Assembly: GCA_023954045.1 (NCBI GenBank)
Contig: JAMLIR010000001.1
Span: 372,001 to 436,000, forward strand
Length of the DNA: 64,000 nt
Direction of reading: 5' to 3'
Source: Burkholderiaceae bacterium
GTDB lineage: Bacteria; Pseudomonadota; Gammaproteobacteria; Burkholderiales; Burkholderiaceae_E
Part shown: piece by piece, positions 24,521-34,280 of the stretch
Layout of the letters: each line of letters begins with the position of its first letter
Position numbering within the stretch: position 1 is the stretch's first letter
Translations under genes and position numbers: made by a program
The notes under the pieces: generated by a model
Told to the model about the DNA's origin: nothing
What the model saw: only the letters and a program-made list of their open reading frames with translations
Database searches by the model: none

Positions 24521-25015
24521 ATGCCCATTCGTTTCGGCACCCGTGGCGCCGCCCGCCTGGCGGCGATTGCCGCCCTGCTGCTGGCGCTCTCAGGCTGCGC
24601 CGGCTTTGGCCTGCCCGACCCGGTCAGCGTCAACGTCGTCGGCCTCGAGCCGATGCAGGGCGAAGGCATGGAAACGCGCTTCGCGCTGAAGCTTCGGGTG
24701 CAGAACCCCAACGACACCCCGATCGAATACGACGGCGTGTTCGTCGAGCTCGACGTGCGTGGCTCGAAGCTGGCCAGCGGCGTGAGCGACCAGAGGGGCG
24801 TCGTGCCGCGCTACGGCGAGGCGGTGATCACGCTGCCGATGAGCGTATCGGTCGGCGCGATGATCCGGCAGGTGATCGGCATCGCAACCAGCGAGCGGGT
24901 TCGCACCGACTACCAGATGCGCGGCAAGCTGGCCGGCCCCGCATTCGGCGGCTACCGCTTCGAGTCGAAGGGCGAACTGCAACTGCCGGCCGGGCTGCTC
25001 GGGCCCGAGCGCTGA
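24521..25015 (+). CDS. LEA type 2 / WHy-domain lipoprotein
   Basis: 164 residues. The lipoprotein signal ends in LALSGC with the lipidated Cys at ~26. The mature domain is a water-stress/hypersensitive-response (WHy, LEA14-like) beta sandwich: SVNVVGLEPMQGEGMETRFALKLRVQNPNDTPIEYDGV, the QNPN being the characteristic NPN motif. It should be anchored to the inner leaflet of the outer membrane or the inner membrane. Bacterial WHy proteins are linked to desiccation and freezing tolerance. GGAG precedes the ATG at proper distance. It shares a strand with the methyltransferase-like gene upstream. Confidence 0.85.
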   Translation: MPIRFGTRGAARLAAIAALLLALSGCAGFGLPDPVSVNVVGLEPMQGEGMETRFALKLRVQNPNDTPIEYDGVFVELDVRGSKLASGVSDQRGVVPRYGEAVITLPMSVSVGAMIRQVIGIATSERVRTDYQMRGKLAGPAFGGYRFESKGELQLPAGLLGPER

Positions 25016-25213
25016 CCGGCGGCGGCCGGGCTCGCCGGCCGGCGAATCGCGCGAAATTCGACCGGAGTCAAACTCCGCTCATCGCATCGTGCGAGACTCG
25101 GTCCTGCTCACGTCCGCATCGAGCGCGCCGACATCCGTGAGCGGGCCTCGCAATACCGGCCGAACACCTCCTGCGGTGGCGCTCGCGGCCGACCCTTCAG
25201 CGGGAGACGACCG

Positions 25214-25495
25214 ATGGCAAGCAGTAACCGAACCTCGCGCACCGGCGCCACGGCTGCGCGCCCGCGCCGCAAGGCGCACGCGGCGCCGACCGGGCAGCCC
25301 ACGCCGATGACCGGTGTCGAGCCCGAGAGCGCAGCCCCGGAATCGGACGTGCCCGACGATCAGCGTCACACCTGGATCGCCGAGGCCGCCTACTACATCG
25401 CCGAGCGGCGCGGCTTCAGCGGCGGCTCGCCCGAAGAGGACTGGCACCAGGCCGAGACCGAGATCGAGCAATTGCTCGCCGGCACGCGCCACTGA
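25214..25495 (+). CDS. DUF2934 small protein
   Basis: 93 residues. The C-terminal half is DUF2934: [24 protein letters not shown] followed by [10 protein letters not shown]. The N-terminal ~45 residues are basic, then Pro/Glu-rich and probably disordered. GGGAG precedes the ATG. Such proteins often sit beside glycogen genes in Proteobacteria, as here, with glgC starting 14 bases downstream, so it may act in glycogen or stress metabolism; no biochemical function is known. Confidence 0.82.
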   Translation: MASSNRTSRTGATAARPRRKAHAAPTGQPTPMTGVEPESAAPESDVPDDQRHTWIAEAAYYIAERRGFSGGSPEEDWHQAETEIEQLLAGTRH

Positions 25496-25509
25496 CCGCC
25501 GCGCCCCCG

Positions 25510-26829
25510 ATGGACGAGCGCGGCGACGAAGCCCCCGACGCCGAGCGCGGCGACGACCCGACACCCCGGTTCGTCAGCGCGCTCACCCGCGCCACGTTCG
25601 CGGTGCTGCTGGCGGGCGGACGCGGCAGCCGCCTGCACCAGCTCACCGACTGGCGCGCCAAGCCGGCGGTGCCGTTCGGCGGAAAGTTCCGGATCATCGA
25701 CTTCACGCTGTCGAACTGCGTGAACTCGGGCGTCAGGCGCGTGGCGGTCGCGACGCAGTACAAGGCACACAGCCTGATCCGGCACCTGCAGCGTGGCTGG
25801 AGCTTCCTCGAGGGTCGCTTCGACGAGTTCATCGACATCGTGCCCGCCGCGCAACAGGTCAGCGAGAACGCGTGGTACCAGGGCACCGCCGACGCGGTCT
25901 ACCAGAACCTGAACGTCATCCGCCGCAGCCAGCCCGAGTTCGTGCTGGTGGTCTCGGGCGACCACATCTACAAGATGGACTATGGGCGGATGCTGGCCGA
26001 GCACGTCAGCCGCAAGGCCGACCTGAGCGTGGCCTGCGTCGATGTGCCCCTGGCCGACGCCAGCCAGTTCGGGGTGATGGGCACCGACGCCGACGGGCGG
26101 GTGCATCGCTTCGCCGAGAAGCCCGCCTCGCCCGACCCGATGCCCGACGAGCCCGGCACTGCGCTCGCCAGCATGGGCGTCTACGTCTTCAACACCGGGT
26201 TCCTGTTCGAGCAACTGCTGCGCGACGCGCAGGAGTCGCGCTCCAGCCACGACTTCGGCAAGGACGTCATTCCGCACTGCGTGCCGCGCTACCGCGTCTT
26301 CGCGCATCGCTTCTCCGACAGCTGCGTCGGCACGCGCCCCGGAGGCAAGCCCTACTGGCGCGACGTCGGCACCGTCGACGCGTACTGGGAAGCGAACATG
26401 GAGCTGACCAAGGTCACGCCGGAGCTCAACCTCTACGATCGGGAGTGGCCGATCTGGACCTGGCAGGAGCAGCTGCCGCCGGCCAAGTTCGTGTTCGACG
26501 ACGACGACCGGCGCGGGATGGCGGTCGACTCGCTGGTCTCGGGCGGCGACGTGATCAGTGGCTCGACGGTACGCCGCTCGCTGCTGTTCTCCAACGTTCG
26601 CGTCAACAGCTACTCGACGATCGAGGACTCGGTGATCCTGCCGGACGTCCACATCGGCCGCCACGTCCTGCTGCGGCGTTGCGTGATCGACAAGGGCGTG
26701 GTGATCCCGGAAGGCACGCAGATCGGCGTCGACGCGACTGCCGACCGGCGGCGCTTCCACGTGACCGAGCGCGGCGTCACGCTGGTCACTCCGGACATGC
26801 TGGGGCAGTCCCTGCACCGGATCGCCTGA
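25510..26829 (+). CDS. glgC: Glucose-1-phosphate adenylyltransferase (ADP-glucose pyrophosphorylase)
   Basis: 439 residues. It makes ADP-glucose from ATP and glucose-1-phosphate, the committed step of glycogen synthesis. The nucleotide-binding motif [33 protein letters not shown], the effector-site region around [35 protein letters not shown] and the [17 protein letters not shown] block are all present. The C-terminal left-handed helix domain follows from about residue 320. The first ~30 residues are an acidic extension. It opens the glgC-glgP-glgA series and follows the DUF2934 gene by 14 bases. Confidence 0.96.
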   Translation: MDERGDEAPDAERGDDPTPRFVSALTRATFAVLLAGGRGSRLHQLTDWRAKPAVPFGGKFRIIDFTLSNCVNSGVRRVAVATQYKAHSLIRHLQRGWSFLEGRFDEFIDIVPAAQQVSENAWYQGTADAVYQNLNVIRRSQPEFVLVVSGDHIYKMDYGRMLAEHVSRKADLSVACVDVPLADASQFGVMGTDADGRVHRFAEKPASPDPMPDEPGTALASMGVYVFNTGFLFEQLLRDAQESRSSHDFGKDVIPHCVPRYRVFAHRFSDSCVGTRPGGKPYWRDVGTVDAYWEANMELTKVTPELNLYDREWPIWTWQEQLPPAKFVFDDDDRRGMAVDSLVSGGDVISGSTVRRSLLFSNVRVNSYSTIEDSVILPDVHIGRHVLLRRCVIDKGVVIPEGTQIGVDATADRRRFHVTERGVTLVTPDMLGQSLHRIA

Positions 26830-26887
26830 GCGACTGCACGATCGCGCCGGCGGGTGCTAGCATCCGGGTCACCGTCGCGACACTGTC

Positions 26888-29437
26888 ATGCCCGGCACAC
26901 CCTTTTCGCTCGAAGTCACGCCGCAGGTCCCGCAGCGTCTGGAACGGCTGCACGAACTGGCCAACAACCTCTGGTACAGCTGGGACCGCCCGACGCGCAC
27001 GCTGTTCGCGCGGTTGCACCCGACGCTGTGGCGTCACGCCGGGCATCGCCCCAAGGCGTTCCTGAAGCGCGTCGCGCAGTCGAAGCTCGAGGCGGCCGCC
27101 GAGGACCATGTCTACCTGAACGCCTACCACAGGGTGCTGTCGGCCTACGACACCTACCATGCGCAAGGCTCGCGCGTACGCCTCTCCGGGCAGTTCGGCG
27201 AGGACGACCTGGTTGCCTACTTCTGCGCCGAGTTCGGCTTCCACGAGAGCCTGCCGATCTATTCGGGAGGCCTGGGGATCCTCGCCGGCGACCACTGCAA
27301 GGCGGCCAGCGACCTCGGCCTGCCCTTCGTCGGCGTGGGACTGCTGTACCGGCAGGGCTATTTCTTCCAGACCATCGACGGCGACGGCCGGCAGCACGCG
27401 CAGTACGTCGATTCCGACTTCGACGACCTGCCGATCTCGCCGGTTCGCGGCGCCGACGGCGGCGAGCTGCACCTCACGGTCGCGCTGCCCGGGCGCGAGC
27501 TCCAGGTGAAGGTCTGGGAGGTGCGCGTCGGCCGAGTGCGGCTGTACCTGCTCGACACCGACCTGGCCGGGAATTCGCCCACCGACCGCGACATCGGGCA
27601 CCGCCTGTACGGCGGCGATCGCCAGACGCGCATCGAGCAGGAGATCGTCCTCGGCGTCGGCGGCGTGCGCGCGCTGTCCGCGCTGGGCCTTAATCCGACG
27701 GTGTGGCACATCAACGAAGGGCACGCCGCGTTCCTCGTGCTCGAGCGCACGCGAATGCTCGTCGCCGGCGGCCTGGACTTCGCCAGTGCGCTCGAGGCCG
27801 CGGCGGTCAACACCGTGTTCACGACGCACACCGCGGTGCCGGCGGGCCACGACCACTTCGCCGAGGAGATGTTCCGACGCTATTTCGACGACTGGGCCTC
27901 GCAGCTCGGCGTCTCGCCCGACCAGCTCATGGATCTCGGGCGCATCTCGGGCAGCCCGGACTTCAACATGACCGCGCTGGCGATCCGCGGCTCGCGTTTC
28001 CAGAACGGGGTGTCGGCAATCCACGGCGGCGTGTCCTCGCGAATCTGCGCGAACCTGTGGCCGCAGATCGATCCGCAGGACAATCCGGTCGGCCACGTGA
28101 CCAACGGCGTGCACGTCCCGACCTTCCTCGCGCCCGACTGGTACGACCTGTTCGACCACCACCTGGGCTACGGCTGGGAGCAGCGGCTCACCGAGCCCGG
28201 ATGCTGGGACGGCATCTACGCGATCCCCGACCAGCAGTTCTGGGCGGTGCGGCAGGCGCTGAAGTCGCAGCTGTTCCACCTGTTGCGAGACCGCCTCGCC
28301 GAGCAGCACGCGCGCAACCACGGCTCGTCCGCGCACCTCGATCGCGTGCTGCGGCTGGCCGACCCCGCCAACCCGCGCGCGCTGACGATCGGCTTCGCGC
28401 GTCGTTTCGCGACCTACAAGCGCGCGACGCTGCTGTTCGACAACCTTCAGTGGCTGCGCGACATCGTCTGCAACGCCGAGCGCCCGGTGATCTTCGTGTT
28501 CGCCGGCAAGGCGCATCCTGCCGACCAGCCGGGACAGGATCTGATCCGGCGCATCGCCGAGGTCGCGAAGATGCCCGAATTCGAGAGCCGCATCCTGCTC
28601 GTCGAGGGCTACGACCTCAGATTGGCGCGGCGCATGGTCTCGGGCGTCGACGTCTGGCTGAACAACCCGATCTATCCGCTGGAGGCCTCGGGTACCTCGG
28701 GCATCAAGGCCGCGATGAACGGGGTGATCAACCTGTCGATCCTCGACGGCTGGTGGAGCGAGGGCTACGACGGGCACAACGGCTGGGCGATCAAGCCGGT
28801 GGCCGATCCCGACCCGGCGCGGCGCGACCGCGAGGAAGCGCGGACGCTCTACGAGATCCTGCAGGATTCGGTGGTGCCGCTGTTCTACGACGTCGGTCCG
28901 CACGGGCTGTCGCCGGGCTGGGTGGCGGTGGCCAAGCGCTCGATGGTGTCGCTGTTGCCGCGCTTCAATACCGAGCGGATGCTGGGCGAGTACATCGAGC
29001 GGTACTACCGCCCCGCCGCCGGGCAGTGGCACCGCCACGCGCGCGACGCGTTCGCGGCGACGCGCGACCTGACCCATTGGAAGAGGCGCCTGCGCGAGCA
29101 CTGGGGCGGCGTGCGCGCGCGCCGACTCGACCAATCGCCCGAGCGCATCCGGTTCGGCGAGTCGCTGCGTTTCGAGCTCGCCGTCGGGATCGACGGGCTC
29201 GACCCGGGCGACCTGCGCGTCGAGCTGCTGTTCGGGCGACCGAGCGAGACCGGCGCGACGCACAAGCACAGGCGCTACGAGATGCGCTGCGAGCGCCGCC
29301 TGGAAGGCGACGAGCAGCTGTACTCGATCGAGGTCCAGCCCGACATGTGCGGCAAGATCGACTATCGCTTCCGCGTCTACCCGCATCATCCGCTGCTCGC
29401 GCATCCGTACGAGATGGGCATGATGCTGTGGCTCTGA
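26888..29437 (+). CDS. glgP: Alpha-glucan phosphorylase (GT35, DUF3417 form)
   Basis: 849 residues. This is the phosphorylase form with an N-terminal DUF3417 region (LERLHELANNLWYSWDRPTRTLFARLHP), not the E. coli MalP/GlgP form. NEGHAAFLVLERTR and the pyridoxal-phosphate lysine region EASGTSGIKAAMNGVINLS are intact. It releases glucose-1-phosphate from glycogen. The last ~120 residues form an extra beta domain (ELLFGRPSETGATHKHRRYEM). The gap from glgC is 58 bases. Its stop lies inside the glgA start region, so degradation and synthesis genes are co-expressed. Confidence 0.95.
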   Translation: MPGTPFSLEVTPQVPQRLERLHELANNLWYSWDRPTRTLFARLHPTLWRHAGHRPKAFLKRVAQSKLEAAAEDHVYLNAYHRVLSAYDTYHAQGSRVRLSGQFGEDDLVAYFCAEFGFHESLPIYSGGLGILAGDHCKAASDLGLPFVGVGLLYRQGYFFQTIDGDGRQHAQYVDSDFDDLPISPVRGADGGELHLTVALPGRELQVKVWEVRVGRVRLYLLDTDLAGNSPTDRDIGHRLYGGDRQTRIEQEIVLGVGGVRALSALGLNPTVWHINEGHAAFLVLERTRMLVAGGLDFASALEAAAVNTVFTTHTAVPAGHDHFAEEMFRRYFDDWASQLGVSPDQLMDLGRISGSPDFNMTALAIRGSRFQNGVSAIHGGVSSRICANLWPQIDPQDNPVGHVTNGVHVPTFLAPDWYDLFDHHLGYGWEQRLTEPGCWDGIYAIPDQQFWAVRQALKSQLFHLLRDRLAEQHARNHGSSAHLDRVLRLADPANPRALTIGFARRFATYKRATLLFDNLQWLRDIVCNAERPVIFVFAGKAHPADQPGQDLIRRIAEVAKMPEFESRILLVEGYDLRLARRMVSGVDVWLNNPIYPLEASGTSGIKAAMNGVINLSILDGWWSEGYDGHNGWAIKPVADPDPARRDREEARTLYEILQDSVVPLFYDVGPHGLSPGWVAVAKRSMVSLLPRFNTERMLGEYIERYYRPAAGQWHRHARDAFAATRDLTHWKRRLREHWGGVRARRLDQSPERIRFGESLRFELAVGIDGLDPGDLRVELLFGRPSETGATHKHRRYEMRCERRLEGDEQLYSIEVQPDMCGKIDYRFRVYPHHPLLAHPYEMGMMLWL

Positions 29438-30921
29438 GCGACGCGACCCCGCTGCGCATCCTGTTCGCAACGCCGGAGATCGCGCCCTGGGTCAAGACCG
29501 GCGGGCTGGGCGACGTCAGCGCAGCACTGCCGGCGGCGCTCGCCGAAGCGGGGCTCGAAGTCCGCGTGCTGGTGCCCGCTTATCCGGCGCTGCTGGCAGC
29601 GTTCCCGCAGCGCAGCCTCGTCGCCCGGCTCGATCAGCCCGGGGGACAGTTGCTGCCGGCCGCGATTTCGCACGTCGAGCTCCGGCCCCGTCTCGGGCTG
29701 CTGCTGCTCGAATGCCCGGCCTGCTACGAGCGGCACGGCGGCCCCTACCAGGATCGCACCGGCCTCGACTGGGCCGACAACGCAATGCGCTTCGGCCTGC
29801 TGTCGAAGGCGGCCGCGCTGCTGGCCAGCCGCGAGACGCCGCTCGACTGGCGTCCCGACGTCCTTCACTGCAACGACTGGCAGACCGCGCTCGCTCCGGC
29901 CTACCTTCGCTACCGGCACGCACCCGGTGCGGCGACCGTGACGACGATCCACAACCTCGCGTTCCAGGGCCTGTTCCCGGCGGCGAGCCGCGAGGCGCTC
30001 GACCTGCCGCCAGCCGCGATGGCGCTCGACGGCGTCGAGTTCTACGGCCGCATCTCGTTCCTGAAGGCGGGGCTGCAGCACAGCGACCGGCTGACCACGG
30101 TGAGCCCGACCTATGCCCGCGAGATCTGCGAGCCCGAGCACGGCTTCGGGCTCGACGGGCTGCTGAGCTACCGCCGCGACCGGCGCGGCGGCGACCTGGT
30201 CGGCATCCTGAACGGCATCGACACCGCCGAGTGGAGCCCGGCCACCGACCGCTCGATCGCCGCGCCGTACAGCGCGCGCTCGCTGGCGCTCAAGCAGCTC
30301 AGCCGCGCCGCTCTCGGCGAAAGGCTCGGCCTCGATCTCGACGCGGACGCGCCGGTGCTCGGGATCATCAGCCGCATCACGCTGCAAAAGGGAGTCGACC
30401 TGTTGATCGAGGCCGCGCCGACGCTCGTCGCGCGCGGCGCGCGCCTGGCGGTGCTCGGCTCGGGCGATGCCGGGATGGAGGCCGCCTGGCGCGATCTCGC
30501 GGCCGCCCATCGCGGGCGCATCGCCGTGCGAATCGGCTTCGACGAATCGCTCGCGCACCTGATCGAGGCCGGCGCCGACATGTTCCTGATGCCCTCCCGC
30601 TTCGAGCCCTGCGGACTGAACCAGATGTACAGCCTGGCCTACGGCACGCCCCCGGTCGTGCGCGCCACCGGCGGGCTCGCCGACACCGTCGTCGACTGCA
30701 CGCCCGCGACGCTGGCCAACGGCACGGCCAACGGCTTCAGCTTCGTCCCTGCCACGACGCACGCGCTGCTCGCGACGGTCGAGCGCGCGATCGAGGCATG
30801 GCGCGCCCCCGAGGCCTGGCGCAGCCTGCAGCGCAACGGCATGGCGCGCGACTGGGGCTGGGACGCGCCGGCGCGGCAGTACGCCGATCTGTACCGATCG
30901 TGCCTGCCGGCCGCGCGATGA
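29428..30921 (+). CDS. glgA: Glycogen synthase (ADP-glucose, GT5)
   Basis: 497 residues. It transfers glucose from ADP-glucose to glycogen. The N-terminal KTGGLGDVSAALP is the ADP-glucose motif; HCNDWQTALAPAYL, ILNGIDTAEWSP, GIISRITLQKGVDLL and SRFEPCGLNQMYSLAYGTPPVVRATGGLADTV are GT5 hallmarks, with the catalytic Glu in FEPCGL. The GTG at 29428 is the best start: it overlaps the glgP stop by 10 bases and gives the standard ALSDATPLRILFATPE opening. The stop overlaps the next start by 4 bp. No branching enzyme gene is in the window. Confidence 0.94.
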   Translation: MALSDATPLRILFATPEIAPWVKTGGLGDVSAALPAALAEAGLEVRVLVPAYPALLAAFPQRSLVARLDQPGGQLLPAAISHVELRPRLGLLLLECPACYERHGGPYQDRTGLDWADNAMRFGLLSKAAALLASRETPLDWRPDVLHCNDWQTALAPAYLRYRHAPGAATVTTIHNLAFQGLFPAASREALDLPPAAMALDGVEFYGRISFLKAGLQHSDRLTTVSPTYAREICEPEHGFGLDGLLSYRRDRRGGDLVGILNGIDTAEWSPATDRSIAAPYSARSLALKQLSRAALGERLGLDLDADAPVLGIISRITLQKGVDLLIEAAPTLVARGARLAVLGSGDAGMEAAWRDLAAAHRGRIAVRIGFDESLAHLIEAGADMFLMPSRFEPCGLNQMYSLAYGTPPVVRATGGLADTVVDCTPATLANGTANGFSFVPATTHALLATVERAIEAWRAPEAWRSLQRNGMARDWGWDAPARQYADLYRSCLPAAR

Positions 30922-31661
30922 CCGGTGCGGAACTGGCGATCTCGTCCGTCGCGGCCCTGCTGATCGGGCTGCTGATCGGCAGCGTGGGCATCGGCGGCGT
31001 GCTGCTGGTGCCGTGGCTCACGCAGGCGATCGGGCTGCCGGTGCGCGACGCGATCGCGATCGCGATGCTCAGCTTCGTCGCGACCGGCGTCGCCGCGATA
31101 TGGGTCTCGGCGCGCGCGCCGCGGCAGCCCGCGAGGACCCGCTGGCCGCTGGTGCTGGCGACCGCGCCGGGCGCACTGCTGGGGGCCGCCGTGATCGCGA
31201 TGGTGCCCGAACGCGCGGCGCTCGCGGTCCTCGCGCTAGCCGTGTCGTTCGCAGGCGCGCGACTGCTTTCCCGACCGGCCGCTGCGGCCGCGGCGAAGTC
31301 CCCGGCGGCGGCGCAGCCCGGCTGGGGAATCGGTGCCGTATCGGGATTTGCGTCCTCGCTCACCGGCACCGGCGGCGCGATGGTGCTCACGCCGCTGCTG
31401 CTGTGGCGCGGCGTGCCGGTGCTCGACGCGATCCTGCTCGGCCAGATCGTGCAGTTGCCGATCGCGGCGACCGCGACGCTCGGCCACGCGCTCGGCCACG
31501 GCGTCGACTGGATCGCCGGCGCGGCGCTCGGGGCGATGCAGGTTCCGGGCGTGCTGGCCGGCCGGCGCCTCGCCGAGGCGCTGCCGGTGGCGACGATCAC
31601 GCGCCTGCTCGGGCTGGTGCTGCTCGCGGCCGGCGCAGGGCTGGCTGCGAAGGCGCTCTAG
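30918..31661 (+). CDS. TSUP (TauE/SafE) family permease
   Basis: 247 residues with about eight hydrophobic segments. Both family repeats are recognisable: AALLIGLLIGSVGIGGVLLVPWL (residue ~9) and GAVSGFASSLTGTGGAMVLTPLL (~138), each with the Gly-rich G.G...L.P core. TSUP proteins export sulfite, sulfoacetate or similar anions. The ATG at 30918 overlaps the glgA stop by 4 bp, so it is translated with the glycogen genes, which is an unexpected pairing. A link to the sox cluster 25 kb away is possible but unproven. Confidence 0.85.
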   Translation: MTGAELAISSVAALLIGLLIGSVGIGGVLLVPWLTQAIGLPVRDAIAIAMLSFVATGVAAIWVSARAPRQPARTRWPLVLATAPGALLGAAVIAMVPERAALAVLALAVSFAGARLLSRPAAAAAAKSPAAAQPGWGIGAVSGFASSLTGTGGAMVLTPLLLWRGVPVLDAILLGQIVQLPIAATATLGHALGHGVDWIAGAALGAMQVPGVLAGRRLAEALPVATITRLLGLVLLAAGAGLAAKAL

Positions 31662-31700
31662 CCTGCGCGTCGCCAGGGGGCGGACCAGGGCGTGTTCACA

Positions 31701-32399
31701 CTAAACGCCCAGGTAACGCTGAAGCAGGTCCGGCTGGGCCTTGAGCTCGGCGGCCGGCCCTTCGTGCACGATGTGGCCGTTGTTGATGATGTAGACGCGG
31801 GTGGCCAGCGCCAGCGTCGCGGCCAGATTCTGCTCGACCAGCACGATGGTCTGGCCGGACTGCGCCAGGTCGCGGCAGGCGCGCACGAGATCCTGCACGA
31901 TGACCGGGGCGAGTCCCTCGAACGGCTCGTCGAGCAGGACGATCTTCGGGTCGCGCACCAGCGCGCGCGCGATCGCCAGCATCTGCTGCTCGCCGCCGGA
32001 GAGGTCGGTGCCGCGGCTGGCGCGCCGCCGCTTCAGGCGCGGAAACATCGCGTAGATGCGCTCGAGCGGCCACCTGTTCTCGGCGGTCAGCCCGGCGAGG
32101 ACGATGTTCTCCTCCACGTTCAGGCTGCCGAAGATGCGACGGTCCTCGTGCACGAGCTGGACCCCGGCCCGCGCGATGTCGTGCGCCTTCCTGCCGGCGA
32201 GTTCGACGCCATCGAGCTTGACGCTTCCGGCCCTGGGCTTCACCACGCCCATGAGGCTCTTCAGCGTCGTCGACTTGCCTGCGCCGTTGCGGCCGAGAAG
32301 CGCCACCACCTCGTTCTTGTCCACGCGCAGCGACACGTCGAACAGGATGTGGCTGTCACCGTAGTAGCTGTGCAGGCCGCTGACTTCGAGCAGGCTCAT
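31701..32399 (-). CDS. livF: HAAT-family ABC transporter ATPase, LivF type (system 1)
   Basis: 232 residues. Walker A GRNGAGKST, Q-loop region VQLVHEDRRIFGSLNVEEN, signature LSGGEQQ and Walker B IVLLDEPFEGLAP are intact. RRIFGSLNVEENI is typical of LivF. The ATG overlaps the stop of the fused permease-ATPase gene by 4 bp (32396-32399). It ends the minus-strand operon that begins with the binding-protein gene at 36685 and converges on the TSUP gene. The substrate class (amide, urea, branched amino acid or aromatic acid) cannot be decided from the ATPase. Confidence 0.92.
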   Translation of the reverse strand: MSLLEVSGLHSYYGDSHILFDVSLRVDKNEVVALLGRNGAGKSTTLKSLMGVVKPRAGSVKLDGVELAGRKAHDIARAGVQLVHEDRRIFGSLNVEENIVLAGLTAENRWPLERIYAMFPRLKRRRASRGTDLSGGEQQMLAIARALVRDPKIVLLDEPFEGLAPVIVQDLVRACRDLAQSGQTIVLVEQNLAATLALATRVYIINNGHIVHEGPAAELKAQPDLLQRYLGV

Positions 32400-34267
32400 G
32401 CCGTCTCTCCATGGAATGCCAACTCTCCGTTGACACCGCCGAGATAGGCTTCCTGGACCTTGGCGTCGTTCTTGATCTCCTCGGGGGTCCCCTCGACGAG
32501 TACACGACCTTCCTGCAGCACGGTGATTCTCTCGACCAGTTCGAACAGCGAATCCATGTCGTGGTCGATGACGATCATCGTTCGACCCACGGCGATCGAC
32601 TTCAGCAGCGCCACCGTGTCGACCCGCTCCTGCGGGCTCATGCCGGCCAGCGGCTCGTCGAGCAGCAGCAGGCTCGGCGAGGTCGCGAGCGCCAGTCCGA
32701 TCTCCAGGCGCCGCTTCTCGCCGTAGGCGAGTTCGGACACCGGCGTGTCGAGCCGCGCGGTGAGGTTGACCAGGGCAGCGGTGCTCTGGACCTGCGCATC
32801 GAGGCCCTCCACCTTCGGAAGGCTCCTGAACATGTCGAGCTTGAACTTGCCGCGCAGTTCGCCGAGCGCGGCGATCCTCAGGTTCTGCCCGACGGTCAGC
32901 CGCTCGAACAGCTGGTTGATCTGGTAGCTCTTGGTGAGGCCGAGCTGGCAGGCATCGGCGACGCCCAGGCCGGTGATGTCGCGGCCGTCGAACACGATCC
33001 TGCCCGAGGTCGACGGCACTTCGCAGGTCAGCATCTTGAAGAAAGTGCTCTTGCCCGCGCCGTTCGGCCCGATGATGCCCCGGATCTCGCCGTGGTGGAC
33101 GGTGAAGTCGATGTCGCTGTTGGCGACCAGGCCGCCGTAGCGCTTGGTCAGGCCGATGGCCTGCAGGATGGGCCCGGTCTTGCTGCCGGTCGGCTTGTGC
33201 CGGGCAGGCATGGCCACGACCGTGGCGGCTGCCGGCGCGTGGGGCGCGGTGGCCGCGGGCGCCGCGTCGGACGGCTGCTCCGCCGCCTTCCTGTCACGCG
33301 TTGCGAGGTTCCAGAGATCGACGATGGCGCCGGCCAGCCCGCGGCGCAGGAACACCACCAGCAGCACGAACACGATGCCGAGGACGAGCTTCCAGGTGGC
33401 GCCGAGGTGCAGCGTCGTCTGGAACAGGTCGCTCAGGTAGAGCCAGGTCGCCGCCCCGAGCAACGGCCCGAACAGCGTGCCTGCGCCGCCGATCGCGGTC
33501 TGCATGACGATCTCGCCCGAGGTCCCGAACATGAAGGCGTCGGGGGGCATGAAGCCCTGCATGAGCCCGAGCAACCCGCCTGCGAAACCCGCGTACATGG
33601 CCGCGACCACGAAGACGGCGAGCTTGTAGCCGTGAATGTCGTGACCGAGCGCCTGCGCGCGCAGCGGATTGTCGCGAATGGCGCGCAGCAGCAATCCGAC
33701 CGGCGAGCGCACGAAGCGCAGCGCGATCACCAGCCCGACGAAATACCAGAACGCGAAGAACGCGTACATCGACAGGTTGCCGTCGAACTCGATGGTCGTG
33801 AAACCGAGGTTCAGGTTCGGCGTCGGCACGCCGGGCAGCCCGTTCTCGCCGCCGGTGAAGGCCGACAGCGGATTGAACTCGACGAAGAAGAAGACTTCGG
33901 CGATCGCCACCGTGATCATGGCGAAGTAGATGCCGGTGCGCCTGAGCGCGATCAGGCCGACCAGGTAGCCGATCACGCCCGCCGCGATCGTGCCGAGGAT
34001 GACGGCCGCGATGGTGTTGGTGAACGACGTCTGCGTCAGCAGGTAGGCCGCGAACATGCCGCCGGTGCCGAAGAACGCGGACTGGCCGAACGAGAGCAGG
34101 CCGGTGTAGCCGAACAGCAGGTCGAAGCCGATCCCGACCAGGCCCCATATCAGGATGCGGTTGATCGTGGTCGGCGAAAAGCCCAGGTAGGGCAACACGA
34201 AGGGCGCCGCGATCAGGGCGAGCGCCGTGACGATCTCGACGACGAAGGGGCGTTTTCTGGTCAGCAT
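32396..34267 (-). CDS. HAAT permease-ATPase fusion (LivM-LivG)
   Basis: 623 residues joining two normally separate components. Residues ~1-325 are a LivM permease (about ten hydrophobic segments; GFDLLFGYTGLLSFGQSAFFGTGG and the RAIRDNPLRAQALGHD loop are typical). A 45-residue Ala/Pro linker follows. Residues ~370-620 are a LivG ATPase (Walker A GPNGAGKST, ELAYGEKRRLEI as signature, LLLLDEPLAGMSPQE as Walker B). Such fusions are known in Burkholderiales. The fusion fixes one permease to one ATPase in the heteromeric complex formed with LivH and LivF. It lies 13 bases after livH. Confidence 0.92.
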   Translation of the reverse strand: MLTRKRPFVVEIVTALALIAAPFVLPYLGFSPTTINRILIWGLVGIGFDLLFGYTGLLSFGQSAFFGTGGMFAAYLLTQTSFTNTIAAVILGTIAAGVIGYLVGLIALRRTGIYFAMITVAIAEVFFFVEFNPLSAFTGGENGLPGVPTPNLNLGFTTIEFDGNLSMYAFFAFWYFVGLVIALRFVRSPVGLLLRAIRDNPLRAQALGHDIHGYKLAVFVVAAMYAGFAGGLLGLMQGFMPPDAFMFGTSGEIVMQTAIGGAGTLFGPLLGAATWLYLSDLFQTTLHLGATWKLVLGIVFVLLVVFLRRGLAGAIVDLWNLATRDRKAAEQPSDAAPAATAPHAPAAATVVAMPARHKPTGSKTGPILQAIGLTKRYGGLVANSDIDFTVHHGEIRGIIGPNGAGKSTFFKMLTCEVPSTSGRIVFDGRDITGLGVADACQLGLTKSYQINQLFERLTVGQNLRIAALGELRGKFKLDMFRSLPKVEGLDAQVQSTAALVNLTARLDTPVSELAYGEKRRLEIGLALATSPSLLLLDEPLAGMSPQERVDTVALLKSIAVGRTMIVIDHDMDSLFELVERITVLQEGRVLVEGTPEEIKNDAKVQEAYLGGVNGELAFHGETA

Positions 34268-34280
34268 CGCAGGGCCACGT

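Noticed and set aside
25024-25040. GGCCGG/CCGGCC hairpin after the LEA-type gene
   Set aside because: Six-base GC stem and no T-run; chance is likely at this base composition.
26786-29470. Long minus-strand open frame opposite glgP
   Set aside because: Biased composition and no domain; glgP motifs on the plus strand are unmistakable.
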